This document shows, in pieces, positions 35,701 to 44,095 of a stretch of DNA of 64,000 nucleotides; position 1 is the first letter of the stretch; each line of letters starts with the position of its first letter. The stretch spans positions 1 to 64,000 of the forward strand of contig NZ_SLXB01000021.1 of NCBI RefSeq assembly GCF_004342845.1. The letters are read 5' to 3'. Both the position numbers and the translations under genes were made by a program. This DNA is from Prevotella heparinolytica. Its GTDB lineage: Bacteria > Bacteroidota > Bacteroidia > Bacteroidales > Bacteroidaceae. Below the pieces are notes generated by a model. That model made no database searches, had not been told where the DNA came from, and was given only the letters and a program-made list of their open reading frames with translations.

Positions 35701-35979
35701 ATTCACAGCAATTCGTTGCGTGGTATATCCGATGTATGACACCACGATGGTTCCTCCGGAAGGAACGCCGGAGAGCGTAAACTCACCATCCGCATTGGTA
35801 ATTGTACCGTTGGTAGTTCCTTCCACCAATACACTTGCGCCTATGATAGGCTCCTGATTGTTTTTGTCCGTTACACTACCTGTTACAGATAAAGACTGCG
35901 ACATGGCTGCCGGTGAAAGCAGAAGCATGATCGTTACAATCCATCCGAACAAGCATGAAACTGTTCTTCTTTTTTGCAT
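32752..35979 (-). CDS. SusC-like TonB-dependent transporter
   Basis: 1075 residues. Signal peptide to about residue 27, carboxypeptidase-like domain (28-110: VTGSVTDKNNQEPIIGASVLVEGTTNG), TonB box region DEVVVVGYG, plug (about 120-230, IYGARAAYGVILVTTKKG) and 22-strand barrel ending SFGLVVNL. Imports oligosaccharides bound by the SusD partner. The -7 box TACTTTTG on the minus strand at 36032-36025 begins this unit separately from the 42.8-kb pair. Confidence 0.95.
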   Translation of the reverse strand: MQKRRTVSCLFGWIVTIMLLLSPAAMSQSLSVTGSVTDKNNQEPIIGASVLVEGTTNGTITNADGEFTLSGVPSGGTIVVSYIGYTTQRIAVNGKTRLTIALAEDTEMLDEVVVVGYGVQKKVNLTGSVSAVKGDALERRPVADATQSLQGLVPGLMVSNSGTGRPGSSGTLTLRGQGNLDNTANPYILVDGVEMNLSDVNPNDIESISVLKDAAASAIYGARAAYGVILVTTKKGEDGKARINYQGTVGWSAPTVLPDMVDSYSFAKYWNDGCTNAGSPRLYSEEKMALLQQYIKDPSSVNPWAELPANSNMNPAFENSELGVGNVDYFDLHYKDWAFKQNHNVSLSGGGKKAQYYVSGGYYSEDGILRYAKMDFSRYNLTANVNSQITDWLKLKVNTKFMHSDTDTPFGDGGISEGFYHSLARFRPTVSVIDPNGHFTELSMIPYLQSGTYTTTARDRLSLTTGFEVQPLKNWFIFFDYTYKQMNMEYEALNVSPLIYAADGVSTSKGQRSELGMSPDGKFTRSYARTRYQTINFYTNYLFSLADKHNFTLMGGYQEEDNSYSYMKNAITGLYSTATPNVGMGTGDKVVVDTRNGWATRGFFGRINYDYDGRYLVEVNGRYDGSSRFAPDHRWGFFPSASLGWNINRERFMESLTDVVSNLKLRASYGLLGNQAGAALYTFAATMELNGGLGGYIFNDGRHIYTKAPLVVNPATTWEKVESKNIGLDFGFFGNSLTGSFDLFQRDTKDMLGPGEDFPDFFGADAPKTNNARMRNRGWELTLNYRGKIGKDIDYSIGGMLSDATAEVTEYVNPKGSDPAGSWYKGRKVGEIWGYRADGLIQTQAEADEYNQKYDLKYISGKPWTPGDVKYRDLNGDNKIDRGTNSLEGGMGDMTIIGNTTPRYQYTINGSISYKGLTLSAMFQGVGKRDYNAGGGVYFWGSGPYAQVTVFKEHMDYWREDNKDAYFPKPYIHSAGGVDPFQQKTKTVSDRYIQSAAYCRLKNLTLSYDIPQRWTQKIGMQKVQVFFSGENLLTFTPLMGMFDPEAVFTSNSYTGEGGKNYPMNKVVSFGLVVNL

Positions 35980-36024
35980 ACTCTTAGATTATTTTAAAAG
36001 TTAACTTGAGCAAAATGCTCGTTG

Positions 36025-36032
36025 CAAAAGTA
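36025..36032 (-). promoter_or_regulatory. -7 box of the second SusC/D unit
   Basis: TACTTTTG reading on the minus strand, 46 bp before the SusC start codon. A matching -33 TTTG was not found. Confidence 0.45.
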
Positions 36033-36092
36033 AGGGATCGCAGGTGCGCTAAAGTCGTAAATCGTCTATATTAAGTCTGAATATATCTAAAA

Positions 36093-36125
36093 AAGCCGTT
36101 CAGGAGGGTTTCCTGAACGGCTTTC
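36093..36125 (-). terminator. Terminator after the beta-helix lipoprotein gene
   Basis: AGCCGTTCAGGA pairs perfectly with TCCTGAACGGCT, flanked by an A run and a TTTCT run, so it can act on either strand. It separates the first PUL unit (42789 to 36162) from the second. Confidence 0.8.
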
Positions 36126-36161
36126 TATGAAATAAGTGAATAAAATAATATGAACCGTCTG

Positions 36162-37757
36162 TTACAACCATCGGGGTGCACCGACTTTGTTTATCTTGAC
36201 ATTTTCGTTGGTTACAGTGAAGTCGCCTTTATCGGCATCTTTAAACTTCGGGTCGAGTGTCTTGCCTCCGTCTTTTGCCACAATTTGAGTAACGCCTTCA
36301 ACCGTCAGTTCAATGGTGCCTGCATTTGCCGCATTATAATAGTTGTTGTTGCTAAATGTGGGGGCAGAGTTCGTTTGCGATTGTTTGGAGAAGTAACCTG
36401 CTGTATTCGCTACAATATTATTGGTGAATTTGATGCTATGCTTGAAAGTCGTTTTCACACCGTTTTCTTCTTTTTCCTCTAATGCGAATCTTACGTACAT
36501 AATGCGTTTGCTTGCATTGTTCGATATGCCGACTAAGGTGTTGTTACTTACGTTAATCTTACTCATGACATCAGGAAACGCTTTGGCAGTATTGTCATAA
36601 CGCACGAAGTCACGCTCTGCACAGCTGTTGTAAACGGTGTTGTTGATGAAGTTCAGTGCATTGTATGCCCCCTTACGGCTATCCATGAAGTCAGCTCCGT
36701 TGCATTTTACATCGTGTATGATACAATTGTCGAAAGTGATTGATTCTACCAAAGAGGCGGTATTGATGTAGAATAAACCTTTGTCGAAGTTCTTTATTTC
36801 GCAATTTTCTACATGCAGGGCTGTGTATGTTGCTTCTTTTTTGTAGTCGAACGCATGGTTTTTGCTACCGTCTCCGTCAAGGATAACGTTTCTCATTTCT
36901 ACGCTACCCCCATTCAAATTAAAGTTACCTCCTTTAATGACGGGTCTGTTGTTGATTCGTTCGCCCACAATACGCACATCCTTGTCGACATCTATGCCGG
37001 TGAGTTCGTAAGTACCTGCACGAACTAAGATAAGGTTGAAGTCTGCTGTGGCTTCATTGATGGCATCTTGCAGAGACTTTCCGCCTTCCGATACTAAAAT
37101 AGCCGTAGCCGGATCTATTAAGGTTGTGAAGGACTGTTCGCCGCAATTCTTGTCTCCATTGACTAAACGGGCTGTGTACTTGGTGTTTCCTTGCAGTTTG
37201 CCGACAGTCGCGGTGCAAGCCTTTAATTCTTCCGGTGTGAAGATGTGCCGGATATCTCCGGGAGTAAGCACAATGCCGGTTACTTGTTTATTTGTTTTCC
37301 ACGTAAATGTGGCGCTTGAGTAAGTCAAATCGTCTTCCGTCACTTTGCTTAGCAATTGTTCCGGGTCGGTTTTGAAGTACACTCCGTTCCATTTAGACTC
37401 CGGTCTGCCTTCACCATGAGCCTTGAATCTGGCAGAATATTTGGTATCGCCCACTAAGTCTTTAACATCATAAGGAATATCCTTATTTGTCAGGCCTGTG
37501 TAGGTGCGTACCGCTGTTCCGGCAAAAGTCAGACTATCATCTTGAAAGATTTCGATGTCATAGCTTGTTGCACCTTCTATCGGAGTCCAGCTTAAACGGA
37601 CATTGATGTTATTGTTTACTTTTGCCTCTAACCCGAAGGGAGCAAAGAAGCGCGCATATTCAACACCGGTCAACTCGTCGTCTTGTTTGCTGCAAGCCGT
37701 GGTCAGGGCAGCCAAAGCCAACCCCAACCCGATTGTATATTTAGAAAACTTCTTCAT
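36162..37757 (-). CDS. Surface lipoprotein with Fn3-like and beta-helix (DUF4957/DUF5123-type) domains
   Basis: 531 residues. Lipobox LAALTTACSKQ. A fibronectin type III-like domain at about 45-125 (SWTPIEGATSYDIEIFQ), a second beta domain to about 220, then a right-handed beta-helix of irregular repeats (VRAGTYELTGIDVDKDVRIVGE; VEMRNVILDGDG; ESITFDNCIIHDVKCNG) matching the DUF4957 and DUF5123 regions found in pectin loci. It may bind or cleave polyuronides; no catalytic residues are assigned. Last gene of the first SusC/D unit. Confidence 0.8.
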   Translation of the reverse strand: MKKFSKYTIGLGLALAALTTACSKQDDELTGVEYARFFAPFGLEAKVNNNINVRLSWTPIEGATSYDIEIFQDDSLTFAGTAVRTYTGLTNKDIPYDVKDLVGDTKYSARFKAHGEGRPESKWNGVYFKTDPEQLLSKVTEDDLTYSSATFTWKTNKQVTGIVLTPGDIRHIFTPEELKACTATVGKLQGNTKYTARLVNGDKNCGEQSFTTLIDPATAILVSEGGKSLQDAINEATADFNLILVRAGTYELTGIDVDKDVRIVGERINNRPVIKGGNFNLNGGSVEMRNVILDGDGSKNHAFDYKKEATYTALHVENCEIKNFDKGLFYINTASLVESITFDNCIIHDVKCNGADFMDSRKGAYNALNFINNTVYNSCAERDFVRYDNTAKAFPDVMSKINVSNNTLVGISNNASKRIMYVRFALEEKEENGVKTTFKHSIKFTNNIVANTAGYFSKQSQTNSAPTFSNNNYYNAANAGTIELTVEGVTQIVAKDGGKTLDPKFKDADKGDFTVTNENVKINKVGAPRWL

Positions 37758-37788
37758 AATCTTATCTGTTGTATGTATCTCTCATTAA

Positions 37789-39555
37789 TTAGTCATTAGA
37801 AAGCATGCCGTTGCTGTTATCGATAAATGTTTGCCAAATTGGCCAAAACTGGTTCTCATCAGGATTCTTCTGATAAAGACTGTTGATTAGTTCATCGGTC
37901 AGTTTTTCGGTATTGATCCATGTGACGCTTTCATAACCTGCGGGTGCATTGCCTGTTTCGCCGTGGTTCAAACCGTAGAAGAGCAGTGTTTCTTCGTCTT
38001 TGTCTATCTTATAGTACAGTTTTTCGGGAAGGTCGGCGTATGCTCCTTCGCGATGTGCCAGTTGCTTCATCTTCTCTTTTGCCTCGTCCATCTTGGTTTT
38101 CAGAAGATTCCAACGGATAAGATCGGCTTTTCTGAGAGATTCTCCGGCAAACTCAAAACCACGTTGCTCTACGATGGCGTTGAAGAACGCTTCTTTGTTT
38201 GCGGTGGCTTTTGTCATATATGCCGATACTTTGGCTGCTGGCAATGCGCGCTCCAGTATCGGTTTCAAGTAAGGAGCTGCGGCAGCAGGCGATTCCAACT
38301 CGTTGATAACTTCTGCTGCCATCAGATATACATCGGCCAGACGCATGTACTGCCAGTTGACGCCGTCGTCGTTGGTAGAAGTTACAATGCGGTTCATCCA
38401 TTCATAACGGAGCTTCCCGAAGCACCAGCTTTTCAGGCTACGCACCTCTTGTTTGGCTTTTCCATTTACCAAATTGGACGACCACTCGTAAGGAACACAG
38501 GTAATGTCACGGCGCACATCCTCTACATCATAGTCATAGAAAAGATAAGGCAGGGGGCCGTTTATGCCGCCTTGTGCTTGCTCCGTATATTGGTCTTTTG
38601 CCTTGTGCTTCACGCCGAAGGTATAAAGTACACGACCGCGGCCGGCAGAAAAAGGAACTTCCCAAAGGGATTCACCGCCTGCGGTGGTGTTGTCTTGGCA
38701 AAGTTTCTTAAAGTTATCTATAAAGTTCCCCAGCACACAGCCACTGTTATTAATGATATCTATACACTCTTCTTTTGCAATGGCGTACATCTTGTCAACC
38801 GTCAGTTCCGGACTATTGCTGCGGCGTATTCCGTCTGCGCGTTGACTGTATCCTGCGGCATAAAGAGCGGTACGTGCGCGCAACCCTTTGACGAATGCTT
38901 TGTTGATGCGTTCCGTGCTTTTGGTGACAGTAGAACCGTTCGGCCAAGACACCATGTCCGAAGCTTCTTTCAAGTCGTTGAGCAGACGTATATAAATGGA
39001 GTCTCTGTCCATTCTTGGCAGGTAAACCGTTTCCGAAGAATTAGGCTCGAAGCGGCCGGGAACATCTCCCCAACCTTTTACCAAGTCGAGGTAGAGTACG
39101 GCTCTCAAGGTGATAGCCTCGCCTAATAGTTGACTGAAATCCGGGTTCGTGAGGTCGGCATAGGTGCGCAAGCCTCGTATGCATAGGTTGGCACGTTCGA
39201 TGCCTTCATAGAATTTTGCCCAAGCATTGTTGTCGGTATTCATTTGTGAGTTGGTAGGACGCGTTGCGTATGTACATAACTCGTACTTCCCGTCATCGGC
39301 AATCTTTGCAGGGTCTATGTTGTTTATCCATTCAAGGTCGGTGTTTATACCGTAATAAGGGAGGAAACGGCCTCGATAGGAGTTGGTTTCTCCAAAGGAT
39401 TGATGAATGCCCATCACGGCGCCTTCAGCCAAGTCTCTTACGGAAAACAGGTTGGGCTCTTCCATTGCAGAAACGGAGGGAGCTTCCAAGTCGCAAGAGG
39501 TCATTGCGCCTGCCAGCGACAACATTAAAAGGGATTTATATATTATATTTTTCAT
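37789..39555 (-). CDS. SusD-like glycan-binding lipoprotein (first unit)
   Basis: 588 residues. Signal MKNIIYKSLLMLSLAGAMTSC; SusD-type helices (LREAVLYLDLVKGWGD-like LRAVLYLDLVKGWGDVPGRF) and the C-terminal EQRGFEFAGESLRKADLIRWNLL motif. Surface partner of the SusC gene 21 bp upstream. Its divergence from the SusD at 30895 indicates a different ligand. Confidence 0.93.
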   Translation of the reverse strand: MKNIIYKSLLMLSLAGAMTSCDLEAPSVSAMEEPNLFSVRDLAEGAVMGIHQSFGETNSYRGRFLPYYGINTDLEWINNIDPAKIADDGKYELCTYATRPTNSQMNTDNNAWAKFYEGIERANLCIRGLRTYADLTNPDFSQLLGEAITLRAVLYLDLVKGWGDVPGRFEPNSSETVYLPRMDRDSIYIRLLNDLKEASDMVSWPNGSTVTKSTERINKAFVKGLRARTALYAAGYSQRADGIRRSNSPELTVDKMYAIAKEECIDIINNSGCVLGNFIDNFKKLCQDNTTAGGESLWEVPFSAGRGRVLYTFGVKHKAKDQYTEQAQGGINGPLPYLFYDYDVEDVRRDITCVPYEWSSNLVNGKAKQEVRSLKSWCFGKLRYEWMNRIVTSTNDDGVNWQYMRLADVYLMAAEVINELESPAAAAPYLKPILERALPAAKVSAYMTKATANKEAFFNAIVEQRGFEFAGESLRKADLIRWNLLKTKMDEAKEKMKQLAHREGAYADLPEKLYYKIDKDEETLLFYGLNHGETGNAPAGYESVTWINTEKLTDELINSLYQKNPDENQFWPIWQTFIDNSNGMLSND

Positions 39556-39576
39556 TTCTTTAATTGTTTTGCTTGG

Positions 39577-42500
39577 TTAGAAGTTCAAGTTAAGACCTAC
39601 TACAAACTGACGGCTCTTTGGATAAGCGGAGTAGTCAACACCCGGAGTTAAGTTGGTTCTGCGGATGGTAGATACTTCCGGGTCATATCCTGAGTAGTTC
39701 GTAAGACAGAATACGTTGTAAGCCGTTACATAGAGACGTAAGTTCTGTATGTGCGCTTTAGAGAGCAAGCTCTTGGGCAACGTATATCCTAAGGTCAGCG
39801 TATTCAGACGCAGGAAAGAAGCGTCTTCTACGGCCCAGTCGCTGAAAATCATTTTTTCGCTATTGACATAGGGCGACCACATAGTGGTGTTGGCATTCAT
39901 TGCAGCTAATTGGGCGGGATCATTACAGATGGTTCCGTCTGCATTCAGGTTGTTCCAGCGTTTGCCGGCAGCCATTTCGCCAATCATATTGCGGTATTGG
40001 TATTTTCCGGGATTGGTGAATTCCATTTTGTTGGCGTTGTAGACATCGTTTCCGTAACTCCAGTTAAAGTTTGCGCTCAGGTCGAAACCGTAGGCACGAG
40101 CGTTGATGCTGAAGCCACCTGTATGTACCGGATTGGCATCACCAATGATTTCACGGTCGGCCAATGTTACTTTATTGTCCGCACTGCCGTCAACATTGGC
40201 CAGTTTCATGGTACCCGGACGCAACTTACCGAGAACGGCTGTCCCATCCACTACACCGTCTTTCAGCTTCCATGACTTGGTAGTTTCGTCATAGCCTGTG
40301 AAATCGCTTACTTCGTAACGGCCTGCCGAGCGATAGCCGTACATCCGTCCTACGGAACTTCCTTTGGCAATCCAGAAGTCGTAACCAATTTCGGAAGATG
40401 CCCAATAGGTTTCTTCACCGAAGTCGTTCATGATGCCGAGATCCTTGATTTCATTCTTGTTGAATCCTATATTCGCGCTGAAGCTCAAACCGAAGTTCTT
40501 TTTATCGAGAATGGTCCAGTTGATGCTGGCCTCAATACCTTTATTCTGTGTTTTACCCATGTTACGGTATTGATAGTCGTAGCCGGTTCCTGCAACCGGA
40601 AACTGAATCAACAAATCCTTTGTCGTGTTCAGGTATACTTCGACAGTACCGTTCAGTTTGCCGCCCAATACGGTGAAATCCATACCCACATTGCGGGTGA
40701 TTGTGGTTTCCCACTTCAAATCCGAGTTAGGCATTATCTTGGATGCAGACCAATAACTGTCAAATCCGTTGATCCAACTGGTTGCGGATGACTTATAGTT
40801 TAAGTTCATCTGGCCGGGAGGAATGTTATTGTTGCCGGCCGTACCGTAGCTGACACGCAGTTTCAGGTCGTCCAACCAGTTTTTTGCGCTTTCCATAAAA
40901 GGTTCGGAAGAAACACGCCATGCAACGGCGGCAGACGGGAAGTACCCCCATTGATTGCCGGATGAGAATTTAGAAGAACCGTCGGCACGGAATGTGGCAC
41001 TCAGCAGATATTTGCTTTCAAAGTCGTAGTTGACACGACCGAAGTAAGACAACAGCTTCTCGTCGGGATTGATGTAGTTGTCAATAGTAAAAGGTTTGCC
41101 TTGCGAGGAATACTTCCATGCGTCGGATGCTGTGAACGATTCGGGAAATCCATGAATGACATTGGTCTGAACCGTTGATTTACTGATGACCCACTCGTGT
41201 CCTATCATGGCATTCAGGTGATGACTGTCGCCCTTAAACAGTTTTGAGAAGTCGTAGCTGACGGTATTCGTACTGCGGAACTTATGACGATTGGTATTGG
41301 CGAGTTGAGCTGCCGGTTTTTTCTGATTGTCTTTGGAAGGCACATTCTTTATATAATAGGTGGTCAATCCCCAAAAGCGCTGATCGTTGTTGCGATAATC
41401 ATCGTATCCGACTTCGGCCTTGATTTTGAAGTTCTTGAAGATTTCCCATCCGAAACCGCCTGCAATATTCAATGTTTTGCGTTCCTGCATTCGATCGTTG
41501 TCTGAGATGGAAGTCAGAGGGTGATACAGGTTCCCCAAGTCATCGTCGGCACTACCAGAAGAAGAATCTAAATTGGCAAGGGGTATCGGAGTATAGATGA
41601 CGGAGTATTTCAGGCGTTTGTCCGAATCGTAAGTAGAGCTGACATCATTTGCACCGCCGCCGTTGATGTCAGTGTCTGAATAACGTGCCTGAAAGTCTAA
41701 TGTCACATTCTTGGCGGGTTTGGTGTTCAGTTTTAGGCTGAAGTTATCACGTTTATATGATGAGCCTTCCATAATGGCTTTATCATTCATGTGATTGTAG
41801 CTGAAAGCATATTTTATTTTGTCGCTACCTCCGTTGATGTTCAGGCTATGATTGAAAGTATGACCGGTGCGGCCGAAAGTCAGATTTTGCCAATCATTGG
41901 TTGCAATATTGTCATATAAATCCAAATCAGTGTATGAGCCGAAGAACTTTTCGTAAGCTGCAACATAACTGCTGCCTTTCAATTGGGCCAGCTCGTATTG
42001 CCAAGTCGCATAATCGGCGGCACTAAGCACGTCCAATGTCTTGGCAATCTTTTTCCATGAATAGTAGGTGTTGTAATTTACTGAGATTTTGCCTTCTTTA
42101 CCGGATTTTGTCGTCACCAAGATTACGCCGTTTGCACCGCGCGAACCATAGATGGCGGTAGAAGAGGCATCTTTCAATACAGTCATATCTTCAATATCCG
42201 TAGCCGGAATGTCGGATATTGATTCTACGGGAAAACCGTCGACGATAAACAAAGGCTCGTTACTTTGGGAGATAGAACCGCCTCCACGCACACGAATCTT
42301 TAATTCCGCATCGGGAGAACCTTCGGTTGTGGTGATTTGTACACCGGCCATTTTCCCGGTCAATGCTTCTGTTGCCGAAGCTACCGGAACGGCTGCTAAA
42401 GTTTCGGAGTTAACGGTAGCCACAGATCCGGTCAGGTCTTTGCGCTTTACCGCACCATAACCGATGACAACAACCTCTTCCAGAGCTTGTGCATCATCCG

Positions 42501-42789
42501 ACAAAACCACATTGAGTGTTTTCTGCCCTTTGACGGCAACTTCTTGTGTGGTCATACCCACGTAAGAAAATACCAATGTGGCATTAGCGGGAACGGTTAG
42601 GCTGAAATTACCGTCTATGTCGGTAATCGTGCCATTGCCGCTATTCCCTTTCTGAACTACGGATGCGCCGATTACGGTTTCTCCGGTTTTGTCTGTCACA
42701 GTACCTTTTACGGTTACATTTTGCGCTGATATGCCGAGTGATATCGTGGCTACTAATATAAATAGTAGCGCATTGCGCATGTTCTTCAT
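39577..42789 (-). CDS. SusC-like TonB-dependent transporter (first unit)
   Basis: 1070 residues from the start at 42789 (MKNMRNALLFILVATISLGISAQ signal peptide); two in-frame ATGs lie up to 21 bp upstream. Domains: carboxypeptidase-like (about 25-105), TonB box EEVVVIGYG, plug (IYGSRGANGVILVTTKSG) and barrel ending QFVVGLNLNF. Outer-membrane importer for oligosaccharides. Transcription likely starts at the TACATTTG box at 42883-42876. Confidence 0.95.
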   Translation of the reverse strand: MKNMRNALLFILVATISLGISAQNVTVKGTVTDKTGETVIGASVVQKGNSGNGTITDIDGNFSLTVPANATLVFSYVGMTTQEVAVKGQKTLNVVLSDDAQALEEVVVIGYGAVKRKDLTGSVATVNSETLAAVPVASATEALTGKMAGVQITTTEGSPDAELKIRVRGGGSISQSNEPLFIVDGFPVESISDIPATDIEDMTVLKDASSTAIYGSRGANGVILVTTKSGKEGKISVNYNTYYSWKKIAKTLDVLSAADYATWQYELAQLKGSSYVAAYEKFFGSYTDLDLYDNIATNDWQNLTFGRTGHTFNHSLNINGGSDKIKYAFSYNHMNDKAIMEGSSYKRDNFSLKLNTKPAKNVTLDFQARYSDTDINGGGANDVSSTYDSDKRLKYSVIYTPIPLANLDSSSGSADDDLGNLYHPLTSISDNDRMQERKTLNIAGGFGWEIFKNFKIKAEVGYDDYRNNDQRFWGLTTYYIKNVPSKDNQKKPAAQLANTNRHKFRSTNTVSYDFSKLFKGDSHHLNAMIGHEWVISKSTVQTNVIHGFPESFTASDAWKYSSQGKPFTIDNYINPDEKLLSYFGRVNYDFESKYLLSATFRADGSSKFSSGNQWGYFPSAAVAWRVSSEPFMESAKNWLDDLKLRVSYGTAGNNNIPPGQMNLNYKSSATSWINGFDSYWSASKIMPNSDLKWETTITRNVGMDFTVLGGKLNGTVEVYLNTTKDLLIQFPVAGTGYDYQYRNMGKTQNKGIEASINWTILDKKNFGLSFSANIGFNKNEIKDLGIMNDFGEETYWASSEIGYDFWIAKGSSVGRMYGYRSAGRYEVSDFTGYDETTKSWKLKDGVVDGTAVLGKLRPGTMKLANVDGSADNKVTLADREIIGDANPVHTGGFSINARAYGFDLSANFNWSYGNDVYNANKMEFTNPGKYQYRNMIGEMAAGKRWNNLNADGTICNDPAQLAAMNANTTMWSPYVNSEKMIFSDWAVEDASFLRLNTLTLGYTLPKSLLSKAHIQNLRLYVTAYNVFCLTNYSGYDPEVSTIRRTNLTPGVDYSAYPKSRQFVVGLNLNF

Positions 42790-42875
42790 TTTGTTAGACA
42801 TCCTTTGCATGTTTATAATTTAAAAAAGTTTCCATCTTTTGCTATGTGTTCGCACACACTGTTAAATCATTGATG

Positions 42876-42883
42876 CAAATGTA
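42876..42883 (-). promoter_or_regulatory. -7 box of the first SusC/D unit
   Basis: TACATTTG on the minus strand; predicted start near 42869 gives an 80-nt leader before the SusC start. No TTTG at the -33 position. Confidence 0.45.
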
Positions 42884-43060
42884 TAGAGATGTAAAACCTC
42901 GGATGTGTAAATTCTGTTTTTAGGTTGGTACTTTTTGTTATCTATGGCATGCCGATATGTTAATGCTCTGCTCGATAGTGTCATGGCAGAAGCTTATTGC
43001 ATTCCGGTTGCCGGTATGTATCGGTTGCCGGCAATAGTCTCGATATCATACATTATTTCT

Positions 43061-43249
43061 GTCGGCAGAAAAAGTTTGCGATGTCCGCAGAAAAAGTTCT
43101 CTTTGTCGGCAGAAAAAGTTTGCGAATACGGGAAGTATTCTCTATCCCAAACCTCGGGATATGTATCCCAAGTCCTGAAATATATATTCCAAGGCTTGGA
43201 ATAGAGTTTTTCTGCGGACATCGCAAAGTTTTTCCGCGGATATCGAATA
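43061..43249. repeat. Composite array of 21- and 22-bp units with inverted ends
   Basis: Three 22-bp units (43061, 43083, 43105; GTCsGCAGAAAAAGTT...), a 16-bp spacer, three 21-bp units (43143, 43164, 43185; TATyCCAA...), then two 22-bp units in opposite orientation (43206, 43228; GTTTTTCyGCGGAyATCG...). TTTGCGATGTCCGCAGAAAA (from 43075) is perfectly complementary to the segment ending at 43227, so the whole array can fold back on itself. ORFs in it (for example 42994-43275) are by-products of the period of 21. It fills most of the gap between SusC and the HAD gene. Confidence 0.8.
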
Positions 43250-43305
43250 GCTTTGAAAGGAACGTCTTCTTGCAAAAGAAAAGGAAGTGACCTGCTGTTT
43301 TCAGG

Positions 43306-43962
43306 TCAACGAGACATGGCTATTGTGAAGATTTCGCCTGCTTCGTTCACAATGTATTCGGGACGGAAAGCCTCCAGTTCCGTGCGTGGTCTGAATCCCC
43401 ACGTCACTCCGCATGCGGTTATTCCTGCATTGGCGGCCGTCTGCATATCCACTCCCGAGTCTCCTACATAAAGGACATCTTCTTTGTCCGTCCGGGCTAT
43501 TGCAAGAATATCATGCACGATGGTCGGATCGGGCTTTACGTTGATGCCTTCGCGCTGCCCGAATACGGCAGCAAAGCGGATGCCGGGGAAGTAATGGGCA
43601 ATCAGCTTTTCCGTGGCAGCCTGATATTTGTTGGATGCTACGGCCGGTTGCAATCCTGCCTCCTGCAATTGCAGCAGAAGTTCGGGTATGCCGGGATAAG
43701 GACGGCTTTTATCGGCATTATGTATGTCGTAATAAGGGATAAATTCTTTGCGTACGCGCAGTACGTTTTCTTCGTTCTTTTCTCCTTCCGGCAGGGCGCG
43801 CTCAAACAGTTTGTCGATTCCGTTGCCCACCATGAAGTTATAGGCTGTTTCCGGATGTATGGGGTAGCCAAGTGCCTGCAAGGCGTGGTTGGTGCTCTGT
43901 GCCAGGTCGGCGATGGTGTTCAGCAGAGTGCCGTCCAAATCGAATATTATCAGCTTTTTCAT
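43306..43962 (-). CDS. HAD-family phosphatase, phosphoglycolate phosphatase-like
   Basis: 218 residues. Motif I FDLDGTLLNT (residues 6-15, nucleophile D7), motif II near ASNKYQ, motif III Lys in NVKPDP and motif IV VGDSGVDM are complete, so it should be an active phosphatase; the helical cap insertion (about 17-85) is of the Gph type. A TATCTTTG box on the minus strand at 43992-43985 places the promoter 25 bp upstream. Substrate not determinable from sequence. Confidence 0.88.
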   Translation of the reverse strand: MKKLIIFDLDGTLLNTIADLAQSTNHALQALGYPIHPETAYNFMVGNGIDKLFERALPEGEKNEENVLRVRKEFIPYYDIHNADKSRPYPGIPELLLQLQEAGLQPAVASNKYQAATEKLIAHYFPGIRFAAVFGQREGINVKPDPTIVHDILAIARTDKEDVLYVGDSGVDMQTAANAGITACGVTWGFRPRTELEAFRPEYIVNEAGEIFTIAMSR

Positions 43963-44095
43963 TCGTTTTCTTTTTTTTCGATGGCAAAGATAGCATTTTT
44001 ATGGAGATGGAAAAAGGGAATTTGAGCGAGGCAGATGACGGAACGGGACAGGTTTCAGCGTGTGTCTTTTATGCCGCACCCGACGTGTGCGTTTT

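Noticed and set aside
42994-43275. Minus-strand ORF with repeated FRTWDTYPEVWD-like peptide
   Set aside because: Produced by the 21/22-bp repeat array; a period divisible by three keeps frames open. No start context.
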